Below are positions 1-4,758 of a stretch of 24,785 nt of DNA, piece by piece. Source of the stretch: a virus. The stretch covers positions 1 to 24,785 of the IMG/VR virus record IMGVR_UViG_3300028550_003281. One strand, written 5' to 3'. Every line of letters starts with the position of its first letter. The stretch's first letter is position 1. Under the pieces are notes generated by a model. That model had not been told where the DNA came from. It saw nothing but the letters and a program-made list of their open reading frames with translations, and made no database searches. The position numbers and the translations under genes are program-made.

Positions 1-351
1 ATCAAGGAAGCTATCCTCCCATCCAATGAACCCTAAGGTTACATCCCTCTGTTCATCTTCAGTCAGCGTAGGCATGAAGTATTTTTGAATGAAGTCGTGT
101 CGCGTTATGGTCGGTGGCTTAGTGTGCTCATCCACCATCTTGCATATGTCCTCGTATATCTTGTGCTTGTTACCCTTGAGTCCGAAGTACCGCTTGACAT
201 CAGTAACTTTCCAATGTCTGTTAGGTTTCATACCTATCTTACTCCATAACCCAAGATCCCGCTTGGATACTATGAGGTTCCACATCCCTTTGGATGATGC
301 CTTTCCGTTTACGGATAGGTCTTGTTCTAAGTCTTGTTCAAATTGTGTCAT
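1..351 (-). CDS. Hypothetical early protein, 3' end cut by window edge
   Basis: An open frame reads from ATG at 349-351 to the left edge with no stop, so only the first 117 residues are visible. The protein is basic and begins MTQFEQDLEQDLS. A central stretch, about residues 23-60, has the pattern WNLIVSKRDLGLW then HWKVTDVKRYFGLKG, which looks like a compact helical, possibly nucleic-acid-binding segment. I do not recognise the family. The start lies inside the last codons of the upstream gene (14 nt overlap), which fits translational coupling at the distal end of the minus-strand early operon. Confidence 0.75.
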   Translation of the reverse strand, partial: MTQFEQDLEQDLSVNGKASSKGMWNLIVSKRDLGLWSKIGMKPNRHWKVTDVKRYFGLKGNKHKIYEDICKMVDEHTKPPTITRHDFIQKYFMPTLTEDEQRDVTLGFIGWEDSFLD

Positions 352-604
352 CGTTGTGTTCTTTAATAAATTCTACTACTGCGTTGTATGTATCCTCTAT
401 AGATAGCTGAGATAACATCTCATCCTCTATGTTGTGGTACTTAAGTGCGTTATCATCATTGCAATAGTCTACTGACTCCTTGCACTTAATTACTACGGGC
501 ACCAACCAATCCCATGATGTATGGTATTGTGGTTCTTCGGGGACTAATATATCATCTTCATATATATACCCCATAAAGTCTGCTATTAGTTTGTTGTTGT
601 TCAT
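338..604 (-). CDS. Hypothetical acidic early protein (88 aa)
   Basis: Starts MNNNKLIADFMGYIYEDD and ends in an acidic, charged helix. It is rich in Asp and Glu, with no signal peptide, membrane segment or metal motif. Family not recognised. The start is preceded by AATAACATC, so it shares the ACATCATG ending seen at several other starts in this module but lacks the AAACCA core. It lies 4 nt after the upstream gene and overlaps the downstream one by 14 nt, as expected for an operon member. Confidence 0.75.
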   Translation of the reverse strand: MNNNKLIADFMGYIYEDDILVPEEPQYHTSWDWLVPVVIKCKESVDYCNDDNALKYHNIEDEMLSQLSIEDTYNAVVEFIKEHNDDTI

Positions 605-608
605 GATG

Positions 609-842
609 TTATTGTATTTCGATTGTTTCTATTGCGAATCTCATGTATGTACCTTGATTCTCATCGTCTATGTATAATTCCGAAGATGACTGCTCAAGTA
701 TGTGAATGTCCTCATCGTCTAAGTCTACCTCACTGAGTAGTTCTTTGTACCGAACTATTGCGTCAGGAAGTGATGCGAAAATCTCGGTCTCATTCTCTCC
801 ACATAGTGTGGATGCTTGTTGTACTGCGAATACTTGCTTCAT
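609..842 (-). CDS. Hypothetical acidic early protein (77 aa)
   Basis: Small acidic protein (MKQVFAVQQASTLCGENETEI...) with a run of Asp/Glu around residues 40-62. The N-terminal strand, the ENETEIFASLPDAIVRYKELL segment and the C-terminal RFAIETIEIQ strand suggest a small alpha/beta fold. No motif allows a function. Its ATG overlaps the stop of the upstream gene as ATGA (839-842), a translational-coupling arrangement. Confidence 0.75.
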   Translation of the reverse strand: MKQVFAVQQASTLCGENETEIFASLPDAIVRYKELLSEVDLDDEDIHILEQSSSELYIDDENQGTYMRFAIETIEIQ

Positions 843-1042
843 TTCTCAGGGTTTAGGTCGTTAAAAAATCTATTCTCGTATGGCTTACCTATTGGTATGC
901 GGTAGCTGAATGGGAAGGCTTCTTCTATCCTTCGCTTGTTCTCTCCGTCTGCCTTGAACCACGCTTCTATTAGAGCGTGTTGAAAGCCTCCGCCATGTCT
1001 CTGCTCCTCCCGAAGGAAGTCTATGTGTTCTTGGTCTGTCAT
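839..1042 (-). CDS. Hypothetical early protein (67 aa)
   Basis: Begins MTDQEHIDFLREEQRHGGGF, then a helix with KADGENKRRIEEAFP and a C-terminal RIPIGKPYENRFF stretch. Family not recognised. The start is preceded by AAAACCAGATAACATG: the AAACCA hexamer that recurs upstream of minus-strand starts, here 6 nt before ATG where a Shine-Dalgarno would normally sit. Ends in an ATGA overlap with the next gene. Confidence 0.75.
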   Translation of the reverse strand: MTDQEHIDFLREEQRHGGGFQHALIEAWFKADGENKRRIEEAFPFSYRIPIGKPYENRFFNDLNPEK

Positions 1043-1043
1043 G

Positions 1044-1238
1044 TTATCTGGTTTTACGTGTCATGTCATCAGTTACCTTGCCTATAAGCTCTCCGATTTG
1101 CAGTTCAAAGAACCCCTTCGCAAATATGCATCGATTACCTTTGCTTTCTATCTCGGTTATTTCGTTCTCACACGCTTCGATGTGATTGGTTAAAGCCTGC
1201 ACGATGATGTGGCTTTCCCATTGGTTGAATTTCTTCAT
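1044..1238 (-). CDS. Hypothetical early protein behind a tRNA-like leader (64 aa)
   Basis: Starts MKKFNQWESHIIVQALTNHI. Two helices with alternating charge (EACENEITEIESKG and LQIGELIGKVTDDM) suggest a small helical, possibly coiled-coil protein. No catalytic motif. It is the first gene after the tRNA-like element at 1263-1377, and the start sits behind a leader with AAACCATT and an ACATCATG ending. It stops 1 nt before the next start. Function unknown; what stands out is the structured RNA in front of it. Confidence 0.75.
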   Translation of the reverse strand: MKKFNQWESHIIVQALTNHIEACENEITEIESKGNRCIFAKGFFELQIGELIGKVTDDMTRKTR

Positions 1239-1261
1239 GATGTATATATATTAAATGGTTT
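1239..1261 (-). promoter_or_regulatory. AAACCA leader of gene 1044-1238
   Basis: Reading the minus strand, AAACCA (1256-1261) is followed by TTTAA, an A/T stretch and ACATC directly before the ATG. The AAACCATT(T/C)AA core and ATACATCATG ending are shared with the leaders at 2682-2703 and 2962-2983. The element begins one base after the discriminator base of the tRNA-like RNA, so 3' processing of that RNA would leave this leader at the mRNA 5' end. The function is inferred. Confidence 0.55.
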
Positions 1262-1262
1262 G

Positions 1263-1377
1263 TCAGAGTAGGTGGATTCGAACCGCCTTCTTCCTACCTA
1301 AGTAAACATATAGTAAAGGAATACCTATGTTTAATCAGTCCTTATGTAGGATGCATCACCTTAGATGCTTTACTCCG
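1263..1377 (-). ncRNA. tRNA-like RNA 1 with greatly extended anticodon arm
   Basis: Acceptor stem of 7 bp (1371-1377 with 1264-1270, one G-U pair) and discriminator A at 1263; CCA is not encoded. The D arm is GCAT/ATGC with an 8-nt loop containing GG. The T arm (1271-1287) has loop TTCGAAT and five pairs, one a C-A mismatch. A 4-nt variable region (1288-1291) precedes it. The anticodon stem TCCTAC (1346-1351) with GTAGGA (1292-1297) encloses not a 7-nt loop but about 48 nt that fold on: TAAG/CTTA, then TAAACATA/TATGTTTA (1326-1333 with 1303-1310) and a 15-nt apical loop. Total 115 nt, about 43 more than a normal tRNA of this layout. There is no anticodon in the canonical place, so a decoding tRNA is unlikely unless the insert is removed. 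Confidence 0.65.
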
Positions 1378-1449
1378 ATGTTGTGTAGTAATGTATTAGA
1401 TTCTGATGTCGGAATCGATTGCTAAGATACAACAAACAATTCGAAATTC

Positions 1450-1457
1450 CAAATCTA
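1450..1457 (-). promoter_or_regulatory. Candidate -7 box TAGATTTG upstream of tRNA-like RNA 1
   Basis: The minus strand reads TAGATTTG, matching the Bacteroidota -7 consensus TAnnTTTG, about 70 nt upstream of the tRNA-like RNA and just after the stop of gene 1475-1774. I see no clear TTG at about -33, and six fixed bases in A/T-rich DNA recur by chance, so support comes mainly from the position in the only sizeable gap of this operon. Confidence 0.35.
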
Positions 1458-1474
1458 ATTTGTAAGTCGCTGAT

Positions 1475-1774
1475 TTAGAATAGCTTAACGACCTTCATTC
1501 CGAGAAGACTTGCAACGTGGTTGACGTGCTTCTGCGTCGTTGCACTATACCACTGTGGTTGTGTAAGTATGCCCGAAGACTCCTTTCCATGCGCTACATG
1601 GGTGTCGTAGCTATAAACTTGGATGTAAGTTTCTCCGTTTACGTACTCGCTATATACCCGAAGGTTTTGCTTGTATTTCTTCATGTCTATCGATCTGGTA
1701 TGAGGCTCGCCCCATCTCCATCCTTCATCGCGCATTTCTTCGTATGTCTCATCGGCTTCGTCTAGTATGTTCAT
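1475..1774 (-). CDS. Hypothetical early protein (99 aa)
   Basis: Begins MNILDEADETYEEMRDEGWRWGEP. The middle (LRVYSEYVNGETYIQVYSYDT) is beta-rich and the C-terminus is helical. A Trp/Tyr-rich small domain with no catalytic motif I can name. The start overlaps the stop of the upstream 45-aa gene as ATGA (1771-1774). It is followed by a gap of about 97 nt containing a candidate promoter, so it may end a transcriptional sub-unit. Confidence 0.75.
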   Translation of the reverse strand: MNILDEADETYEEMRDEGWRWGEPHTRSIDMKKYKQNLRVYSEYVNGETYIQVYSYDTHVAHGKESSGILTQPQWYSATTQKHVNHVASLLGMKVVKLF

Positions 1775-1908
1775 ATTTTTGTTAGTTTTTCGTTAATAGT
1801 CCTTAGTTCGTTGACTGCAAATGCACTCATGTGAGCGTCATTAGCATCCATCCATCGGAGCAAGGTTTCCTTGTCTCGTAGTAGTTTATCTTTATTCATA
1901 TCTTCCAT
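1771..1908 (-). CDS. Small hypothetical early protein (45 aa)
   Basis: Reads MEDMNKDKLLRDKETLLRW and continues with DANDAHMSAFAVNELRTIN to a TGA at 1771-1773 that overlaps the next ATG. It is a charged, wholly helical peptide, probably a helical hairpin. The start is preceded by AAAAACCA 7 nt upstream, the same hexamer used by the neighbouring genes, which supports it as a real gene despite its size. Function unknown. Confidence 0.65.
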   Translation of the reverse strand: MEDMNKDKLLRDKETLLRWMDANDAHMSAFAVNELRTINEKLTKI

Positions 1909-1925
1909 ATCTTATTGGTTTTTAG

Positions 1926-2078
1926 TTAGTTACCACCGAACACCTCAAGCTCTGCTTCAAGGCAGAAGGCGTCGGCTACCATGTGAATGGCGTCGGTATC
2001 TCCGCACCATGAGTAGTATGCATAGGCTAGTTCTAGTTCTTCTAAACCTAGACCTATGAAGGGGTTGAAATCTATCAT
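1926..2078 (-). CDS. Small hypothetical acidic early protein (50 aa)
   Basis: Reads MIDFNPFIGLGLEELELAYA, then YYSWCGDTDAIHMVADAFC, ending EVFGGN. Strongly acidic and helical with two Cys. The start is preceded by AAAAACCAATAAA, with AAACCA 5 nt before ATG; this leader lies inside the last codons of gene 2080-2463. Family not recognised. Spacing and leader support a translated operon member. Confidence 0.65.
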   Translation of the reverse strand: MIDFNPFIGLGLEELELAYAYYSWCGDTDAIHMVADAFCLEAELEVFGGN

Positions 2079-2079
2079 T

Positions 2080-2463
2080 TTATTGGTTTTTGGGGTTAAT
2101 GTATATGCTCTCGTCTTTTGCGATGTCGTAGTACGCTAATTCGCCTCTACGCTTGCACTGAAACTCAGCACCTGATTCGGTGTCAAATAATTCTACTACG
2201 TCGAAGTGAATTTGTCCCTGATAACGCCACGTACCTAGTCCTAAATGCATTGAGGAATCTTCCTGCATAAGGTCCTCATACTCATCGAAAAGCCTTGCAA
2301 ACTCTATCGTGTCATTGCGGTCACATATGCCTTCACGTCCTGAACGTGCAACACCTCCGACAACAAAGCCTTTTTCCATTGTTTTGCCGTCGCTCCATAG
2401 CGTGTATCCGCCGTCCATCAGCGTACTTCCGTACGCCAGTCTGATTTTCTCTAGTCTATTCAT
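2080..2463 (-). CDS. Hypothetical early protein (127 aa)
   Basis: Begins MNRLEKIRLAYGSTLMDGGY. Glycine-rich strands (GYTLWSDGKTMEKGFVVGGV) are followed by an acidic helix (ARLFDEYEDLM) and further strands (GTWRYQGQIHFDVVELFDT). The layout suggests a small single-domain alpha/beta protein; no family comes to mind. The last codons (KNQ, stop) also carry the AAAAACCA leader of the next gene. No AAACCA motif precedes its own start; it begins 2 nt after the upstream stop and is probably translated by coupling. Confidence 0.75.
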   Translation of the reverse strand: MNRLEKIRLAYGSTLMDGGYTLWSDGKTMEKGFVVGGVARSGREGICDRNDTIEFARLFDEYEDLMQEDSSMHLGLGTWRYQGQIHFDVVELFDTESGAEFQCKRRGELAYYDIAKDESIYINPKNQ

Positions 2464-2465
2464 AG

Positions 2466-2681
2466 TTATCCGATTAAATCCTCAAGCGTCATTTGATCGT
2501 CACACGTTAGTGCGTCCCACTCGCTTGTGGTGGTTATTTGACTGAAATCCAACCCCTCGAAGAGGTTTTTCATAGCTTGTACTCGTAAGTCGTGAGCTAG
2601 TGTGTCGTTTTGAGGGACAATGCCCTTTGGGAAATGTGCTTCGACGAGTGTTCGTGCAAAGTCTTGCATGTTAATGTCCAT
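2466..2681 (-). CDS. Hypothetical early protein behind a tRNA-like leader (71 aa)
   Basis: Begins MDINMQDFARTLVEAHFPKG and is mostly helical and acidic (KNLFEGLDFSQI, DDQMTLEDLIG). No motif for function. It is the first gene downstream of tRNA-like RNA 2 (2713-2778), and its leader repeats the AAACCATT...ATACATCATG arrangement of gene 1044-1238. The two proteins are not obviously related; only the upstream RNA arrangement is shared. Confidence 0.75.
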   Translation of the reverse strand: MDINMQDFARTLVEAHFPKGIVPQNDTLAHDLRVQAMKNLFEGLDFSQITTTSEWDALTCDDQMTLEDLIG

Positions 2682-2703
2682 GATGTATGGGTTTAAATGG
2701 TTT
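2682..2703 (-). promoter_or_regulatory. AAACCA leader of gene 2466-2681
   Basis: AAACCA at 2698-2703 (minus strand) followed by TTTAA, a second near-copy AAACCCA, and the ATACATC immediately before ATG. It lies 9 nt downstream of the end of tRNA-like RNA 2 and is nearly identical to the leaders at 1239-1261 and 2962-2983. Confidence 0.55.
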
Positions 2704-2712
2704 ATAAAAATT

Positions 2713-2778
2713 GAGCATAAAGGGGAGTCGAACCCCTATCGTACCCTATGTACGCTTGTCACCCTATGTGCTTATGCT
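2713..2778 (-). ncRNA. tRNA-like RNA 2, shortened core
   Basis: A perfect 7-bp acceptor stem AGCATAA (2772-2778) with TTATGCT (2714-2720), discriminator C at 2713, and a perfect 5-bp T arm (AGGGG/CCCCT) with canonical loop TTCGACT (2721-2737). Only 34 nt lie between acceptor and T stem, too few for normal D plus anticodon arms. They form two mini-hairpins with the same pentaloop: CAC-ATAGG-GTG, and CGTAC-ATAGG-GTACG. There is no standard 7-nt anticodon loop with U33, so decoding is unlikely. Length 66 nt. It starts 6 nt after the stop of the upstream gene and ends 9 nt before the AAACCA leader. Confidence 0.6.
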
Positions 2779-2784
2779 TATGTG

Positions 2785-2961
2785 TTACTTGCACTGAAGG
2801 TCGCACGCTCGCTCCATCCAAGCGTCACGCTCGATTGTTAAGTTAACAATGTCTTTCTCCATTGACCTAACGTCAGTGAGTAACCTTTGAACTACTAATT
2901 GTAGTTCAATGACTTGCTTTTCTAAAGCCCTGCTGTATTCAAATTTTGTTTGTGTAGTCAT
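2785..2961 (-). CDS. Small coiled-coil early protein (58 aa)
   Basis: I place the start at ATG 2959-2961 (MTTQTKFEYSRALEKQ), because the ATACATCATG leader shared with two neighbouring genes lies directly upstream. An in-frame ATG at 3025-3027 would put the leader and part of a hairpin into coding sequence. From residue 10 on the protein is one long amphipathic helix (QVIELQLVVQRLLTDVRSME) with heptad-spaced Leu/Val, so a dimeric coiled coil is likely. It ends at two Cys near the C-terminus. Function unknown; it could be an anti-repressor-like or partner-binding small protein, but nothing proves this. Confidence 0.7.
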   Translation of the reverse strand: MTTQTKFEYSRALEKQVIELQLVVQRLLTDVRSMEKDIVNLTIERDAWMERACDLQCK

Positions 2962-2983
2962 GATGTATGGGGTTGAATGGTTT
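2962..2983 (-). promoter_or_regulatory. AAACCA leader of gene 2785-2961
   Basis: AAACCA (2978-2983, minus strand), TTCAA, then CCCCATACATC directly before ATG. It matches the leaders at 1239-1261 and 2682-2703, and it decides the start of the downstream gene. A second AAACCAT copy lies about 25 nt further upstream, beside the large hairpin. Confidence 0.55.
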
Positions 2984-3005
2984 GTAAAATTGATGGTACT
3001 AATAT

Positions 3006-3054
3006 GGTTTGTATTATATATCTTCATAAATGAAGAGATATATAATACTAAACC
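3006..3054 (-). promoter_or_regulatory. Long A/T-rich hairpin in the leader of gene 2785-2961
   Basis: Three helices stack: GGTTT/AAACC (outer 5 bp), TATTATATAT/ATATATAATA (10 bp) and CTTCAT/ATGAAG (6 bp), with small internal bulges and a 2-nt loop (3028-3029). It starts 9 nt after the stop of gene 3064-3489 and replaces, in position, the tRNA-like RNAs found before the other AAACCATT leaders. No U-run follows, so it is not a standard intrinsic terminator. An RNA-processing or stability element is a reasonable inference. Confidence 0.55.
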
Positions 3055-3063
3055 TTATAAGAG

Positions 3064-3489
3064 TTAGAAGGGAGCGTCTTCGGAAAGTGTCGCTTCGAAC
3101 TCAGCCACCGCAAGTGCATCCGCTTCCAGCATACGCTTGGTGCGGAGTTTCGCCATTGCTACTTCGACTGTCTCTCCTTCGGAGAGTACGTACACCGCCT
3201 CACGTCGAGATTGGTAGCTTTTCTCAGCATCAGGCTCTAAGTACGTAGTACTTACACTAGCCTTAGCTTGTTGACGTTCCAACCTTTGGTTGCGACTCTT
3301 CGGTCTACCTGCTGCAGCCTTACGGGCTAGAGGATTCGACTTCGATGGTCTTGCCTCAACCTCTTCGAGGTTAGAGACTGCTTCCGTCAACTCCGTAAGG
3401 AGTCTCAGGGCTAGTGCCTTACGCTCCGCAGTGGGAGTGTATTTGGCTTGGTTTACTGCCTTTTGGCAGTCTTTGAAATTAACGCTCAT
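3064..3489 (-). CDS. Basic early protein, paralogue of 3610-3921 (141 aa)
   Basis: The N-terminal 45 residues (KDCQKAVNQAKYTPTAERKA... LTELTEAVSNLEEV) are nearly the same as those of the protein at 3610-3921, so the two arose by duplication. After a basic linker (KSNPLARKAAAGRPKSRNQR) it carries a unique helical C-terminal half ending in an acidic stretch. Function unknown. The duplicated helical head with a basic tail suggests a nucleic-acid- or partner-binding role. The start is preceded by AAAACCATCGAAGATG, with AAACCA 6 nt before ATG. It overlaps the upstream micro-gene by 11 nt. Confidence 0.8.
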   Translation of the reverse strand: MSVNFKDCQKAVNQAKYTPTAERKALALRLLTELTEAVSNLEEVEARPSKSNPLARKAAAGRPKSRNQRLERQQAKASVSTTYLEPDAEKSYQSRREAVYVLSEGETVEVAMAKLRTKRMLEADALAVAEFEATLSEDAPF

Positions 3490-3613
3490 CTTCGATGGTT
3501 TTAGTGATTGACATTATGATAAGAAAACAGATTGCTAAAGCAATGACGGATAGGAACTGCACAAACATGATGCTTTCAGCATCAGTAACAGCGGATAGGA
3601 ATTGCATACTCAT
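3479..3613 (-). CDS. Membrane micro-protein (44 aa) wedged between two paralogues
   Basis: ATG at 3611-3613 overlaps the stop of gene 3610-3921 as ATGA, and TAA at 3479-3481 lies inside the next gene. The product is MSMQFLSAVTDAESIMFVQF, then LSVIALAICFLIIMSITKTI, ending EDER: a short N-terminal part, one clear transmembrane helix at about residues 16-37 and a charged tail. The double overlap and the otherwise unexplained 120-nt gap between the paralogues support translation. Role unknown; single-span micro-proteins of phages often act on host membrane proteins, which is an analogy only. Confidence 0.6.
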   Translation of the reverse strand: MSMQFLSAVTDAESIMFVQFLSVIALAICFLIIMSITKTIEDER

Positions 3614-3921
3614 ACGGCGTAAACTTCAACCCCTTTCGGAGCAACCCCTTTAGGGGCTTTGATTACTGACTGACTACTTAGCATAGCTAAGAGTTGAGCC
3701 TTAGTTAGCTTCGCTAAGTCCTTCTTAGCCACCTTCGGTGTAGCTTTCTTCGTAGCCTTCGGCTTTGCCTTAGCCTTTGGCTTAACCTCCTTGAGGTTAG
3801 AGACCGCCTCGGTTAACTCCTTTAGGAGTTTGATTGCTCTTGCCTTACGCTCTGCGGTTGCTGAGTATTTAGCTTGGTTCACTGCCTTACGGCAGTCTTT
3901 GATGTTTATGTCTTTAGACAT
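3610..3921 (-). CDS. Lysine-rich, histone-H1-like early protein (103 aa)
   Basis: Start chosen at ATG 3919-3921 (MSKDINIKDCRKAVNQAKYS): it aligns with the start of the paralogue at 3064-3489 and lies directly behind an AAACCATACATCATG leader; an in-frame ATG further upstream would swallow that leader. The head (residues 5-45) is the shared paralogous helical domain. Residues about 46-75 are an Ala/Lys/Pro-rich tail (KAKAKPKATKKATPKVAKK) typical of histone-H1-like DNA-coating proteins, followed by a short LAKLTKAQLLAML helix. DNA binding is inferred from composition. It is the first gene of the minus-strand module. Confidence 0.8.
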   Translation of the reverse strand: MSKDINIKDCRKAVNQAKYSATAERKARAIKLLKELTEAVSNLKEVKPKAKAKPKATKKATPKVAKKDLAKLTKAQLLAMLSSQSVIKAPKGVAPKGVEVYAV

Positions 3922-3933
3922 GATGTATGGTTT
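3922..3933 (-). promoter_or_regulatory. AAACCA leader of gene 3610-3921
   Basis: On the minus strand AAACCA (3928-3933) is followed by TACATC directly before the ATG, the short version of the leader repeated in this module, with SD-like 6-nt spacing. Confidence 0.5.
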
Positions 3934-3936
3934 ACT

Positions 3937-3956
3937 GCTCAGCGGAATTGCTAAGC
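3937..3956 (-). promoter_or_regulatory. Hairpin preceding the first early gene leader
   Basis: GCTTAGC and GCTGAGC (minus strand) pair over 7 bp with one G-U and a 6-nt loop AATTCC, ending 3 nt before the AAACCA motif. It is the fourth case in the module of a folded RNA element placed directly in front of an AAACCA leader. Confidence 0.45.
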
Positions 3957-4579
3957 CCAATCAAGGTACGACAATGAACAAGGGATATCCTAATTTTGAA
4001 GCAACTGATTCCCCGCGCCTTTTACCGAAGGTAAAACACCTGCGAAGAATCGGCGCATGTGAGCAGGTGATGTGCGCGTATGTACGCGAGGCTGATTTGG
4101 GGTGAATGAACGAATGGTTGGATTGTGGTGTGAACGTCAGTAAACACTGACAATGACAGACGATTGCCGAAGAGTGATGAGGTCGTGTGTATGTACGCAT
4201 GTTAGAGTTATACTCTAAGTCGTGTAGGTAGGGGCGTTGATTGTCACTAGCTTAGCTAGGGCTCGGGCGCACACGTGCATATTCCCACTCAGTGTAAACT
4301 ATGCCTTGAGGTGACCTCGTTCATTCATTTGGTTGTCAATAAGTTAACGTCAGAAGTTTGAGCAGATACGCCTACGATACGTGGACGGGGGGGGTCGTGC
4401 ATTTGCGTTTCCTGCGCGGATGTCAGCGCTCACAAGTATATATAATCCCCTAACTGAACATTTCTCACCATTTTTTTCAGGAATTTCGGATCTGGATTAC
4501 GGTCTTTACATTCCTCACCTACATTAAAGCATTAAGAGGCAGTTAATTACCCTCTGTTACTTAAATTTTTACTTTACTA
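3957..4579. other. Non-coding, hairpin-rich region between the two transcription modules
   Basis: No credible gene. It contains perfect short inverted repeats, three of them almost back to back: TTTTACC-GAA-GGTAAAA (4020-4036), CACCTGC/GCAGGTG (4037-4069) and CGCGTA-TG-TACGCG (4075-4088). Then come GTCAGT-AAAC-ACTGAC (4136-4151), TTAGAGT-TAT-ACTCTAA (4202-4218), CTAGC-TTA-GCTAG (4247-4259) and GAGGT-G-ACCTC (4308-4318). TATGTACGC recurs at 4079 and 4190. An 8-base G run lies at 4387-4394. Local base composition looks G/C-richer than the genes around it. It could be an origin, a structured leader of the minus module, or a small RNA locus. I found no TAnnTTTG box for the minus strand here. Confidence 0.5.
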
Positions 4580-4610
4580 TTGACTTTTCAAAAAAAAAGT
4601 TATACCTTTG
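4580..4610 (+). promoter_or_regulatory. Bacteroidota-type promoter for the late module
   Basis: TTGAC at 4580-4584, a 20-nt spacer with an A tract, then TACCTTTG at 4603-4610. This fits the Bacteroidota pattern of a TTG element near -33 and TAnnTTTG near -7. It faces the late genes and would give a 5' leader of about 150 nt before 4771. Confidence 0.65.
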
Positions 4611-4758
4611 CTATATATCTATTGCATTACAAGGCTAATCTATATGATTAGGGGTGTATGTATACACTATAAAGCATTATATAAGTTATATACGTGATAG
4701 CTGTCTTTTATTCGTGGAGTTGGCGCGACTTGTATAAATTTAGTTATTAAAGAAGTAG

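Noticed and set aside
1263-2778. Calling the two tRNA-like RNAs ordinary decoding tRNAs
   Set aside because: Neither has a 7-nt anticodon loop with U33 at the right place; an anticodon of CAT could be forced on element 1 only with a 3-bp stem.
2785-3027. Longer version of gene 2785-2961 starting at 3027
   Set aside because: The extra residues would translate the shared AAACCA leader and half of a hairpin; the leader's fixed distance to ATG 2961 decides the start.
3791-4105. 104-codon plus-strand open frame opposite gene 3610-3921
   Set aside because: Lies antisense to a gene supported by a paralogue and a conserved leader; the translation has no domain-like pattern.
3961-4200. 79-codon minus-strand open frame in the hairpin-rich intergenic region
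   Set aside because: Composition (His/Ser/Cys-rich, many rare codons) is unlike any neighbour, it has no AAACCA leader, and it is crossed by several perfect hairpins, so it is taken as non-coding.
4387-4394. Run of eight G as a biological signal
   Set aside because: A single homopolymer of this length can be a sequencing or assembly artefact; no structure depends on it.
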